From JAADHY01 sp964428935 (GTDB taxonomy: Bacteria; Planctomycetota; Planctomycetia; Planctomycetales; Planctomycetaceae), in assembly GCA_964428935.1 (NCBI GenBank), contig CAYSAG010000018.1:1-32048 (forward strand): DNA of 32,048 nucleotides. The letters run 5' to 3'. Position 1 is the first letter of the stretch, and every line of letters begins with the position of its first letter. Positions 15,212 to 23,339 of the stretch are shown one piece after another. The notes under the pieces were generated by a model, which saw only the letters and a list, made by a program, of their open reading frames with translations, was not told where the DNA came from and did not search any database. The position numbers and the translations under genes were made by a program.

Positions 15212-17767
15212 TCACGGCAGGCCGTTCAGCTTCCGCAGCACCCACTCGGCCGTCAGCAGTGCGAAAAAGGCGACCAGCAGCAGCCAGTGGTCCCAAAGGG
15301 CGACCTCGGGGTGAGTGACCTCGGGGCTCAACGACGGCTGCAGCAGACGCGGAATCAGGTGCACTTGGTCGGGCAGCAGCAAGCGGCCGCCCGTCGTCTG
15401 GGCAATTTGCTGGAGCAGCTCGGGGTTCGAACTGACGTCGTTCAGCTCGGGAGTCAAACGCGGGTGGACGTAGAGCGGAGCGGCGACGTCTTGTCCGAGG
15501 TCGACGTTCTCGGCCACCAACCGGACCTGGTAGGCACCGGCCGGCAGTGAGCTGATTCGGCCCTCGAAGACCAGCGGCAAGTTCTCGTGCCGCGTCAGTT
15601 CGACTGTGGCAATGGGTTCTTCTGGCTGGCCGGAGTCCACGGGCACAATTTCGGCTCGGACCCGTACGTCGGGGTGCCGAGACAGGAACCGTCGGTCCCA
15701 GCGAGCTCGCAGAATGACCGGCTCGTCGACAGCCACGTCTGAACGAGTCGGGCCGAACTTGACGAAGGCGTTTCCGGCTGCGGCTTTGTTTTGAGCGGCC
15801 CAGCGAGCGAGCTGTCCCCAGAAGCGGTGGTGGTACTGGTCGCCGGCGCGGAAGCGCCACCGCCACGTGCTGTCGATTCCAATCCACAGGACCTGACCGA
15901 AGCCGTAGTGTTGGTGAACCAGGACGGCGTTCCGTCGCTCTTGTTGCAACGACGTCCATTCCTCGTCGCCGGCCTGCTTGGGTCGCAACGCGTAGGCCAA
16001 CACGGTCGCCGACGGCTTGGCTTCGCCCAAGAGCCCCCACGTGTGACCGGGCAGTTGCTGCCAAATTTGGCGGTTCTGGTCGGGGTCGGCGGAAAACTGC
16101 AAGAAGGTCTCGTTTTCGCCTTCGGGGGTCAGCTTCAGGTGGAAGCCAATGGAACGGGGGCCGGCGTCGGGAGGAGCGGTTCGAACGGTGAAGGGTCTGA
16201 GGTTCGTCACGGGCAGCAGCCGTTCGACGACCGGCCAGCGGTGAGCGCGCGGAAAGGCGTTCTTGCCGGCCACCAGGACCAGCGTGCCGCCACCTTCGCT
16301 GACGAATTTTTCCAACACCTGCCAAGCAGGCTCGTCCAGTTGGCTGGCAGGCACGTCGCCGACAATGACCAGGTCGCGGTCGGCCAAAACCGACTGGTCC
16401 CACTGCTTCGGGTCGTCCGGCAGGTTCAGCTTCCGCGGAAAGAACGTTTGCGGCAACAAGCCCACGTACGGCTGGTCGAACAGCACCGACTGCAGGTCGA
16501 CGTGGCGGTCTCGCTTGAGCGCGTTGTGAATGAAACGGAATTCCCACCGCGGCGGACCGTCGACCAGCAGCACGTGTGCGCGGTCGTCGACGACGGTCAG
16601 GGCGAAGGTCTTCTGGTTGTTGTCGTCGCGAATTTCGCCGGGCAGCACGTCCGTCCGAACCGTGTACTCCTGCCGGCCCACCTGCTCGGCTTCCAGCTCA
16701 AATTCGACCGTCAGCGTTCCGCCGGTGGCCACCACAGTCTTTTTCTGCGTGGCCGACTCGTCGCCCGCCTTCTCCAACACGACCTCAATGGGTTGCGACT
16801 GGAACCCGAACGTGTTGACCGTCAGAGTCAACAAGGGGTGGTCGCCCTTGAAGACGGTGGGCGGGTAGTCCAGGTCGGCAATGGAAAGGTCTCGGGGACG
16901 CAATTTCGAACCCAGGAGCACGGGGAAGACCGGGACGTGGGCCGTGCTGAGCACTCGAGCGGCGTCCAGGGGGTCGCGGCCGCTGTTGTGACGGCCGTCG
17001 GTGAAGAGAACCACGCCAATGAGCGGGGCGGTTTGAGAGGCGGTGCCGGAGGGAGCGAGTGCGGCCGAAAGGTCGGTCGTGTCGGTCAAGACGCTGGCCG
17101 GCGGCTCACGCAGCAGCTCGGTCAGTGTCGGTTCGTCGGCCGACAAACGCTCGCCCGCAAAAATCCGAAGCTCCACCGGCCCGACCTGCTTCAGCTCTTG
17201 CAGGAGCGGTGAGCCGGTTTGCGTGAGCAGCCGCAGCGCCACCTCACGACGCGAAACCTTCTCCAGCTCGCGGAACACACCTTCGACCGTTTCTTTGCGC
17301 AGACGAGCCAGCTCGGCGCGACGCTGCGGGTCCGACGTTTCCTCCGGCCCCACCCACTCCGGTTCGTCGCCCGCTTCCCACTGCTTCACCCATTGGTCCA
17401 GCCGGCGGTTGACGGCCGGGTTGCCAATCATGCCCAGCGCGCGAGCCCAACGCAGTTTCTCGGCAGGAGTGGCGTGCTTGTCGGTCGTGCTCATGCTGTC
17501 CGACACGTCCACGGCGACCAGAATCCGTCCCTGCCGTTCCCGCTCCACCCGCCAGCTCAGAACCGGCTCCAACAACGTCAGCAACAACAAGACCAAAATC
17601 GACACCCGCAGCGCCAGCAACCACGCTCCCACCGACCGCGGAACCAAACTCAGCTCGTAGCGCAACAGCACCACGGCCAACACCAGCGCAGCCACGACCG
17701 ACCCGGCGGCGAAGAGCAACCAGCCGGTCGACTCGAAAGCTCGGAAAATGAGGTGTCCGTGTTCCAT
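15212..17767 (-). CDS. Membrane-anchored vWA protein with glutamine-amidotransferase-like region
   Basis: An 851-residue membrane protein. Two N-terminal transmembrane segments (about 15-35 and 48-70) are followed by a von Willebrand A domain with an intact MIDAS (VAVDVSDSM, D87/S89/S91) and the strand VVLFTDGRHNSG. The middle has Ig-like strands, then a class I glutamine-amidotransferase-like segment (HVLLVDGPPRWEFRFIHNAL... LVIVGDVPASQLDE...FVSEGGGTLVLVAG) without an evident catalytic Cys, and further beta-rich repeats. A last transmembrane helix (DHWLLLVAFFALLTAEWVL) ends the chain. The ATG at 17767 is taken rather than an in-frame TTG ten codons upstream. It lies 101 bases downstream of the BatA-like gene on the same strand, the usual pairing in planctomycetes. 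Such proteins probably assemble in the envelope through metal-dependent contacts; the exact role is unknown. Confidence 0.85.
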   Translation of the reverse strand: MEHGHLIFRAFESTGWLLFAAGSVVAALVLAVVLLRYELSLVPRSVGAWLLALRVSILVLLLLTLLEPVLSWRVERERQGRILVAVDVSDSMSTTDKHATPAEKLRWARALGMIGNPAVNRRLDQWVKQWEAGDEPEWVGPEETSDPQRRAELARLRKETVEGVFRELEKVSRREVALRLLTQTGSPLLQELKQVGPVELRIFAGERLSADEPTLTELLREPPASVLTDTTDLSAALAPSGTASQTAPLIGVVLFTDGRHNSGRDPLDAARVLSTAHVPVFPVLLGSKLRPRDLSIADLDYPPTVFKGDHPLLTLTVNTFGFQSQPIEVVLEKAGDESATQKKTVVATGGTLTVEFELEAEQVGRQEYTVRTDVLPGEIRDDNNQKTFALTVVDDRAHVLLVDGPPRWEFRFIHNALKRDRHVDLQSVLFDQPYVGLLPQTFFPRKLNLPDDPKQWDQSVLADRDLVIVGDVPASQLDEPAWQVLEKFVSEGGGTLVLVAGKNAFPRAHRWPVVERLLPVTNLRPFTVRTAPPDAGPRSIGFHLKLTPEGENETFLQFSADPDQNRQIWQQLPGHTWGLLGEAKPSATVLAYALRPKQAGDEEWTSLQQERRNAVLVHQHYGFGQVLWIGIDSTWRWRFRAGDQYHHRFWGQLARWAAQNKAAAGNAFVKFGPTRSDVAVDEPVILRARWDRRFLSRHPDVRVRAEIVPVDSGQPEEPIATVELTRHENLPLVFEGRISSLPAGAYQVRLVAENVDLGQDVAAPLYVHPRLTPELNDVSSNPELLQQIAQTTGGRLLLPDQVHLIPRLLQPSLSPEVTHPEVALWDHWLLLVAFFALLTAEWVLRKLNGLP

Positions 17768-17868
17768 GGCTGACGCCGGAAAGGGCCCGTTCCGCAAGGG
17801 CAGCGAGCCGAAAGTTTAAGGTCAGTCCCACGCGCGCGAGCGGCTGCCCTTGGCTCCGGCCGTGCCGC

Positions 17869-20388
17869 TCAGACCGGTCGACGCAGCGCGCGTGCTGGAG
17901 CGGCCGGCTCGAGCAGCTCGTCCACGGCCGCCTGTCCTCGCTGGACCAGCCGCCGAGTCATGAAAACTTCAACAGTCAACAACACCAGGAACAACCACAA
18001 CAGCAGGTGCCAAATTTCGGTGCGCGAGTCCTCGGCGAACACCTCCTTCTTCAGCTCGTCCTGCGTCGAAACGAACGACAGCCGACCGTTTTGGGTCAGT
18101 CGAGCCACCTCGGCCTTGGTCAAACGTGTCAGGTCCGACTCGTTTCGGTCAAAGTCGACGACAAAGCATTCCAGGACGTCCGTGGGGCGAGGCGGCCGAC
18201 GAAGGCGCGCCGGACCGACTGCCGCTTCCGACGTCGAGCCGCTCGCCACGGCCGACCGTCGCACCAACCGGTACACGCCGGGCAACTGCGTGTTCGTCAA
18301 CTGGACCCGCGGCTCCAGTTCGTCGCCCGCCGGCTCGGCTTCCAGCACCAGCCCGCCCGGACCGACGAAGACCAGACTCTCGACCGTGTGGCCTTTCGGC
18401 AACGGAGCCACCAGCGGCAAGCCGGGCAGCACGTTGCGGCTCACCTTGCCCGACGTCAACCGGAAAATCAGCTCGTGCCAGAACGGCACGTAGTCTGGTT
18501 TGGCGGGCAGGGTGTTCCAGTCGGCGTCGACCGAACTGGTCCAAAGAGCGACCCAGCCTCGACCGTAACGGCCCGTCAGAAGGAGCGGGTGGTGGTTGTC
18601 CAAACGAATTTCGACAGCCGGTTGCTCGGCGTTGGCAGACGGCTCAGCCAGGCCGGGGCCAGCCGAGCCGGCTGCGAGGCCGGAGCCCGGTTTCGACGAA
18701 CGGCTGCTGCCGGAACCAGCGTCGTCGTCGCCGACCGAGCCGGTGGCTGTCGACGTCGAGCCGAAGGCTGCGTCGGAGGGCCCAGTGCCTTCGCCCTCGG
18801 CGCCGGCGTTGGCCGAAAAAGTGGCCGCGTCCGAGTCGGTGACGCGTTGGAGCGGCGTCACCTCCCACCAACGAACGAACCGGGCCTCCGTGAACCCGCC
18901 GCCAACCGCTTTCCGAAAACGCGCCAACCACGGCAACTGCAGGCTGGCGTCCGAAGCGTAGACGGCCGGCAGGGCCACGTCCGTGTCGTTCCAGGTCCGC
19001 TCCAGCCGCACCGGCAGCAGTCCTTCCGTCGGCGAGAGCAGTTGCCGCTGGTAGAACGACTCGTCCACGCGGTCGCCGAGCGTCAGAATGAGCCCACCTC
19101 CACGACGGACAAAGTCCCGAACCGCTCCCAGCTGGGCCGGCGTCAAACGGCGAACGTTTGCCAGGACGGCCACCTGAACCTGAGAAAGGTTTTCGGACGA
19201 GAACCGGTCCCAGGGCACGACGGTCGCCCGCACCCAGGGCGAGTCGTTGCCTCGGGCCGTCAGAGCGGCTCGAAGGAAAAAGGTTTCACTTTGCGTGGGG
19301 TCGGGGCGCGGGTCGCCGTCGACCAGCACTGCGGGCAAGGCCTCGACCACCTCGACCGCAGCGTCGGCCCGGTCGTCGCCGGGCAGTGGGTCGCCGTCGA
19401 CCACCACGCTGACCAGGTGCGAGCCGACCGACCGGAACCGGTACTCGAACTCCACACTGGCCGCTCCGTCCGGAGGCAGTTGGACCGTCGTCGTTTGCTC
19501 CTGCAGCCGTTGTCCGTCGACTTCCAAGTACACGCGGCGCGTCGTGGCCGAACGACCTCCCGACCGACGGACCTTGGTGCTGACGCGAACCGGAAAGCCG
19601 GTCACGGTCAGCTCGCGGGAAAGCTGCAAGCGGTCGACGGTGAAGTTTTCGGGCGTGGCCTGCGACTCGGGCGGTGGCCCCAAGACGTTGACCACCCAAA
19701 TGCGAGGCCGAACGGCGGGCTGCTGCAACAGGTCGTCCACCCGGCTCCACAAACGCTCGTCGTCCGCGTGCCACCCCACGGACTGTCCGTCGGTCAGCAC
19801 AATGACGTCGCGAACCAGGTTGCTGGTTCGAGTGAGAATCTGAACGGCTCGGGCAATGGCCTCGGGCAGGTTGGCCGAGCCGGCCGGAGGCGGCAGCCGG
19901 TCCAGCTCTTCGCGCACTCGGTCCAGGTCGGTGGTCGGAGCGTCCGTGACCAGACGGGGCTCGTCGCGAGCGTCAATGAGCGTCACCGAGTCGCCGGGTT
20001 GAAGCTCGTCCAGGAAAGCCCGGGCCCACTGAACGGCGGCCGCGTGCGGAGTCTGCCCCGGCCCTTGCCAACCCATGCTGTACGAACCGTCGACGACGAA
20101 AACCACGTCGCGGTGCTGCTTGCGGACGTAGTCAATCAGAAAGCCGCCCGCGACCCAGGGCCGAGCCAGCGCAACGGCCAGCAACGCGACCAGCCCCATT
20201 CGCAGCAGCAAAAGCAGCAGCTCTTCCAGCCGCAGCTTCCGACGCGTGTTCCGGCGAAGCTGCAAGAACTGCATGGCCCCCCACAGGACCACGTCGTATT
20301 TTCGCTTGCTCAGCAGGTGAGCCAGAATCGGAAGGACCAGTCCGGCCAGACCGGCCAGCATGAGCGGGTTGATGAAGTCGAAAGTCAT
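17869..20388 (-). CDS. BatA-like vWA membrane protein
   Basis: An 839-residue protein starting with the BatA N-terminal module (FINPLMLAGLAGLVLPILAHLLSKR, then LWGAMQFLQLRRNTRRKLRLEELLLLLLRMGLVALLAVALARP): two transmembrane helices around a basic loop. The vWA domain follows with an intact MIDAS (VVFVVDGSYSMGW, D100/S102/S104) and the strand DVIVLTDGQSVGW. After it come CARDB/Ig-like strands, a GATase-like segment (ALPAVLVDGD, FVRRGGGLILTLGD), and an acidic Ser/Gly-rich insert of about 60 residues near 510-580 that looks disordered. A C-terminal helix (IWHLLLWLFLVLLTVEVFM) anchors the end. In aerotolerance-type operons this protein sits with MoxR and DUF58 genes; neither is next to it here. 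The ATG at 20388 precedes the conserved start. It is followed by the second vWA gene. Confidence 0.87.
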   Translation of the reverse strand: MTFDFINPLMLAGLAGLVLPILAHLLSKRKYDVVLWGAMQFLQLRRNTRRKLRLEELLLLLLRMGLVALLAVALARPWVAGGFLIDYVRKQHRDVVFVVDGSYSMGWQGPGQTPHAAAVQWARAFLDELQPGDSVTLIDARDEPRLVTDAPTTDLDRVREELDRLPPPAGSANLPEAIARAVQILTRTSNLVRDVIVLTDGQSVGWHADDERLWSRVDDLLQQPAVRPRIWVVNVLGPPPESQATPENFTVDRLQLSRELTVTGFPVRVSTKVRRSGGRSATTRRVYLEVDGQRLQEQTTTVQLPPDGAASVEFEYRFRSVGSHLVSVVVDGDPLPGDDRADAAVEVVEALPAVLVDGDPRPDPTQSETFFLRAALTARGNDSPWVRATVVPWDRFSSENLSQVQVAVLANVRRLTPAQLGAVRDFVRRGGGLILTLGDRVDESFYQRQLLSPTEGLLPVRLERTWNDTDVALPAVYASDASLQLPWLARFRKAVGGGFTEARFVRWWEVTPLQRVTDSDAATFSANAGAEGEGTGPSDAAFGSTSTATGSVGDDDAGSGSSRSSKPGSGLAAGSAGPGLAEPSANAEQPAVEIRLDNHHPLLLTGRYGRGWVALWTSSVDADWNTLPAKPDYVPFWHELIFRLTSGKVSRNVLPGLPLVAPLPKGHTVESLVFVGPGGLVLEAEPAGDELEPRVQLTNTQLPGVYRLVRRSAVASGSTSEAAVGPARLRRPPRPTDVLECFVVDFDRNESDLTRLTKAEVARLTQNGRLSFVSTQDELKKEVFAEDSRTEIWHLLLWLFLVLLTVEVFMTRRLVQRGQAAVDELLEPAAPARALRRPV

Positions 20389-20741
20389 GGAGTGCCGGGT
20401 CGCTGTCAAGCAGCCGGAAAAGTCAGGTCACGCGAGAAGTTGGAGCCCGGTGCAACCAACGCCGACTCCAATCTTACACCGCAGACCGACCCGACAAAAG
20501 AAGCGACGCCGTCAGACGGGGCTGGAACGACACACGGACGGCCCGGCCCGACTGTTCGGCTCCACCGGCCCGACGCCAGGACAACCCGCTCTTGCCGACG
20601 CAGTCGTTCGCGCGCAGGCGTGAGCGTGCAAACGGGTCGGACGGGTCAGATTTCACGCTGCGAAGGCCGAACGTCTCGGGCGCGTCGTCAACGCTGCCTG
20701 GCCCGTACGGAGCGTCAACGCTGCCTGGGCCGCTTGGGACG
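20389..20741. other. Spacer upstream of the BatA-like gene
   Basis: About 350 bases without a convincing gene. It holds a weak minus-strand promoter candidate for the BatA-like gene: TTTGTC (20498-20493), 16-base spacer, TAAGAT (20476-20471). The first two units of the 27-bp tandem repeat (listed separately) are at its upper end. Confidence 0.4.
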
Positions 20742-20768
20742 TCAACGCAGCCGGGGCCGCTCGGCGCG
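20688..20768. repeat. Three 27-bp tandem repeats at the 3' end of the pilin-like gene
   Basis: Units start at 20688, 20715 and 20742 and share the TCAACGCWGCCKGG core, with more variation in the right half of each unit. Because the period is nine codons, every frame gives a nine-residue repeat. In the frame of the pilin-like gene the stop codon (20742-20744) lies at the edge of one unit, so copy-number change would not alter the protein much. Confidence 0.75.
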
Positions 20769-21317
20769 TCCGGGGTGGTGCGAGTCGGCTTTCGGACGCT
20801 GGTGAGCGTTCCGGCTTGAGCGAACACGGCCACGGAAGGCTTCGCGTGACGGTCGCCGGTCGAGCGGCCGCGGCCGGACTTGCCGACGAGCCTTTCGCTG
20901 CCGCTCCGGGGAAGTTCCCGCTCGCTGCCCTTGCACGCGGGCCCACTGCCGCTGCGACTCGACGTCCGCCTGCTCTCGCTCCAGCCGCTGCCGCTCGCGC
21001 TCAGCCCAGCGCCGCAACTGAGCCACCGACTTCTCGGCCGGCTCCTGCACGAACCGACTGCCCGCCGACCAGGCTCCGCAGCTCCGAAAACCGGAGTAGC
21101 AGTAGCTTTGGTCGAGGCTGCGGAGTGCGCAGGCCACGTCCAGCAGCTCCTCGTTCACCGCGCGGCTGGCCGCTTTCAAGCCCACCACCGCTCCGACCAC
21201 GCCCAACGTCGCCAGAAGGACCAGCTCGGCCGAAACAACGGCTCCCGTCTGGTCCTGCCAAAGCTGGCGGCACGTCTTCCAAACCGCTCGGCAAACCCAC
21301 CGTCCGCTCTCTGCCAT
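20742..21317 (-). CDS. Flp-pilin-like small membrane protein with long charged tail (planctomycete type)
   Basis: A 191-residue protein. Residues of about 18-50 (QDQTGAVVSAELVLLATLGVVGAVVGLKAASRAVNEEL) look like a Flp/Fap-type pilin segment: a Gly before a hydrophobic helix with Glu at position 5-6 after it. The continuation ACALRSLDQSYCYSGF, then CGAWSAGSRFVQ, is a pattern I associate with planctomycete small exported proteins. The second half is a long Arg/Gln/Glu-rich helix (LRRWAERERQRLEREQADVESQRQW) and then a basic, low-complexity tail running into the 27-bp repeat. GGGAG eight bases before ATG 21317 supports the start. The tail from about residue 140 may be recent or drifting sequence. 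Whether it forms a pilus cannot be told; no prepilin peptidase or secretion ATPase gene is in the window. Confidence 0.72.
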   Translation of the reverse strand: MAESGRWVCRAVWKTCRQLWQDQTGAVVSAELVLLATLGVVGAVVGLKAASRAVNEELLDVACALRSLDQSYCYSGFRSCGAWSAGSRFVQEPAEKSVAQLRRWAERERQRLEREQADVESQRQWARVQGQRAGTSPERQRKARRQVRPRPLDRRPSREAFRGRVRSSRNAHQRPKADSHHPGRAERPRLR

Positions 21318-21713
21318 GGCAACAGCTCCCAACGCTGCGTTCCCCCACAAGGCAGAGACAGCGGCTGTGCGAGCCTCCACGCACGGAACCGACGTGGAAC
21401 TCGGTCAATTTCGCCCAGCCTACCTAGAGTGCCGAGGAGCTGAACCGGCTTTCCGCAACCTGCCCGCCACCGCAGACGGACAAACGCGGCTGCCGATTCG
21501 CGCAGGACGGGACAGAAAGGCTTGGCCGAGCAGAGGTTGGAAACGAACGAGCTCAGCTCGACACAGCAATTCCGGGTGTGCCGGCCCCGCTCGTCTCAAC
21601 GCATTCTACGCAAACTGCCTCCCCGGCCGCAACTGCCTGGTCACATTCAAAACAGTTCGGCCGTTGCGCTTTCTCGTGACGAATGCCCTGGCCACTGAGA
21701 AGAGGTCCGCGGT
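21318..21713. other. Divergent spacer between the pilin-like gene and the ion transporter
   Basis: No gene seen. It holds a weak minus-strand promoter candidate about 285 bases upstream of the pilin-like start: TTGCGG (21632-21627), 18-base spacer, TAGAAT (21608-21603). Confidence 0.4.
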
Positions 21714-21750
21714 TTGACCGGTCCGGCGAGGGGCTCTAACATCGGCCGGC
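21714..21750 (+). promoter_or_regulatory. Promoter of the ion transporter gene, shared motif copy 1
   Basis: TTGACC (21714-21719), a 17-base spacer, TAACAT (21737-21742), continued by CGGCCGGC. The same extended sequence, TTTGACCGG and TAACATCGGCCGGC, occurs upstream of the PQQ gene at 26854-26892. The transporter ATG is about 64 bases after the -10 box. A second, weaker -10-like TAGAAT lies at 21772-21777. Confidence 0.65.
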
Positions 21751-21805
21751 TGTTCGTGCCCGGAAGCGGGTTAGAATGAAAATGTCAAGCCCGTGACGTG
21801 CCACC

Positions 21806-22906
21806 ATGAGACCGGAAGCTGCCTGGACGGATTTCTTTCTGAAAGAGTGGTTGTTGAGTGCGTCGGCGTTTGGCCTGCTGGTCACGTCCGTGTACCTGAG
21901 AAGCCTGCCCACTTTTTCCGCCGCCGACCTTGAGGTGCTGTTCCTGCTGTGGGCGTTGTTTCTGAGCGTTCGGGGGCTCGAAAGCAGTGGGCTGTTCGAT
22001 GCTTGGTCGCGACGAATCGAGAGTGGCGGGTTCCTCTCTGTCAAGTTGGTGACCGCCACGTTCTTCTTGTCCATGGTGGTGACGAACGACGTCGCGCTGT
22101 TGGCTGTTGTTCCGGTCACGCTGGGGCTGAACGGTGTTCGGAAGGACTGGTTGGTCATTTTGGAAGCCTTGGCGGCCAACGCCGGCTCGGCTCTGACTCC
22201 CATTGGCAACCCTCAGAACCTGTTCCTGTACTGGTTTTACGGCGTGCACCCGCTTGACTTCGTTTTGTGCATTGCCCCGCTGTCCGGGCTGCTGCTGCTT
22301 CTGCTGGTGGGGCTGGCACTTGCGGCGGACAAGAAACAGGGGCGGGAGCGGGTGCTGCAGAGCGCCGGCGTGGCCAGTTCAAGGGCCAAAGTGAACCGAG
22401 GCCAAGCGCTCGTCTACGCCGTTGGCCTTGCCTTTGTTGTGGCCGCGGTCCTTCGACTGGTGCCGGTTGCCGTCACGTGGGCCCTGGTTGGCTACTGTGT
22501 GCTCTTCGACCGGAGGACCCTCCGCGTAGACTACGGCTTGCTGGCCACCTTTCTGTTGTTTTTTGGCCTCTCGTCGGACGTCCGAGAAATCGTCGGGGCT
22601 TCGCTGGAGCATTCGGGACACATTTTCGTGCTGTCGGCCGTGTCGAGCCAGGTCATGAGCAACGTGCCGGCGGCGTTGCTGTTTTCGCGCTTCACGCAGC
22701 AGTGGCCGGCGTTGCTGTGGGGCGTGAGCGTCGGCGGTTTTGGCAGCTTGGTCTCGTCGCTGGCAAACCTCATTGCTTACAGGTTCTACGTGAACCAGTC
22801 GGGCGGACGAGCGGCACTGCCTTTCTTCCTCCGTTTCACCCTTCTCGGGTACGCCTTTTTCGTTGTCGGGGTCTGCTTGTACTGGCTCCGAATGGGCGTA
22901 CTGTGA
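21806..22906 (+). CDS. ArsB/NhaD-type (ion transporter superfamily) membrane transporter
   Basis: A 366-residue polytopic membrane protein with about ten hydrophobic segments. Two inverted-repeat signature regions are visible: VTNDVALLAVVPVTLG...LEALAANAGSALTPIGNPQNLFLYWFY in the first half and SAVSSQVMSNVPAALLFSRF...GVSVGGFGSLVSSLANLIAYRFY in the second. The NDV/SNVP helix breaks and the ANxGSxLTPIGNPQN loop are hallmarks of the IT superfamily that includes ArsB, NhaD and SLC13/CitT carriers. It could exchange sodium for protons or move an anion; the sequence does not decide. It is shorter than NhaD or ArsB (about 420-430). A promoter lies 64 bases upstream. The gene converges on the VIT-vWA gene, with a palindrome cluster in between. 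Confidence 0.82.
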   Translation: MRPEAAWTDFFLKEWLLSASAFGLLVTSVYLRSLPTFSAADLEVLFLLWALFLSVRGLESSGLFDAWSRRIESGGFLSVKLVTATFFLSMVVTNDVALLAVVPVTLGLNGVRKDWLVILEALAANAGSALTPIGNPQNLFLYWFYGVHPLDFVLCIAPLSGLLLLLLVGLALAADKKQGRERVLQSAGVASSRAKVNRGQALVYAVGLAFVVAAVLRLVPVAVTWALVGYCVLFDRRTLRVDYGLLATFLLFFGLSSDVREIVGASLEHSGHIFVLSAVSSQVMSNVPAALLFSRFTQQWPALLWGVSVGGFGSLVSSLANLIAYRFYVNQSGGRAALPFFLRFTLLGYAFFVVGVCLYWLRMGVL

Positions 22907-23139
22907 CGCAGTAGCGGCTCGGGTGGACGCCGAGACGCTGCCGCGTCAGCAGGTCGTCCGCTGCGGGTTTCGGAAGCTTCGTCTGGCAGGCCCGGTGCGC
23001 TGGCTCTGGAAACCTCGCCGTGTTTCTCCCGGCCGACGGTGCGAGCGAGTGCCACCGCGCGACTCTCGGCCTCAGCGGTCAGGCGCGACGCCTCGAGTTC
23101 ACCGCTCACCGTAGCGACCCGCGGCCACCGGACAGCCCC
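22907..23139. other. Non-coding part of a convergent intergenic region
   Basis: No gene was recognised. The stretch runs from the transporter stop codon to the first palindromic repeat unit. Together with the repeat cluster it separates two converging genes. Confidence 0.45.
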
Positions 23140-23327
23140 GTAGGGGCAGCCCTTGTGGCTGCCCAAACCCGTCGTAGGGGCAGGCCTCGTGCCTGCCCAA
23201 TTCCGTGCGGGCAGGCCTCGTGCCTGCTCGGATTCTTGCGCATTCGACGCGGGGCACCCACAAGGGGTGCCCGCAAGATTTTGGGTAATGTCCTGAAACC
23301 AGGCGGTACGACCAGCCCTTGTGGCTG
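23140..23327. repeat. Cluster of five short palindromic repeats (REP-like) in a convergent gap
   Basis: Units at 23140-23164, 23174-23198 and 23205-23229 share the layout GTAGGGGCAGGCC-T-CGTGCCTGCCC or near variants, each a hairpin of GGGCAGGC/GCCTGCCC type. A fourth at 23251-23274 has arms GGGCACCC (23252-23259) and GGGTGCCC (23265-23272) around ACAAG. A fifth, CAGCCCTTGTGGCTG, is at 23313-23327. The last two carry the ACAAGGG/CCCTTGT core of unit 1. Placement between two 3' ends is typical of REP-like elements, which are often linked to RAYT transposases elsewhere in a genome, and they may end transcription from both sides. Confidence 0.8.
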
Positions 23328-23339
23328 CGCGGTTCGCCT

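Noticed and set aside
18007..20805. 932-codon plus-strand open frame across the BatA-like gene
   Set aside because: The minus-strand product has transmembrane helices, a MIDAS motif and the BatA N-terminus; the plus-strand product is Arg/Gln/Val-rich with no pattern.
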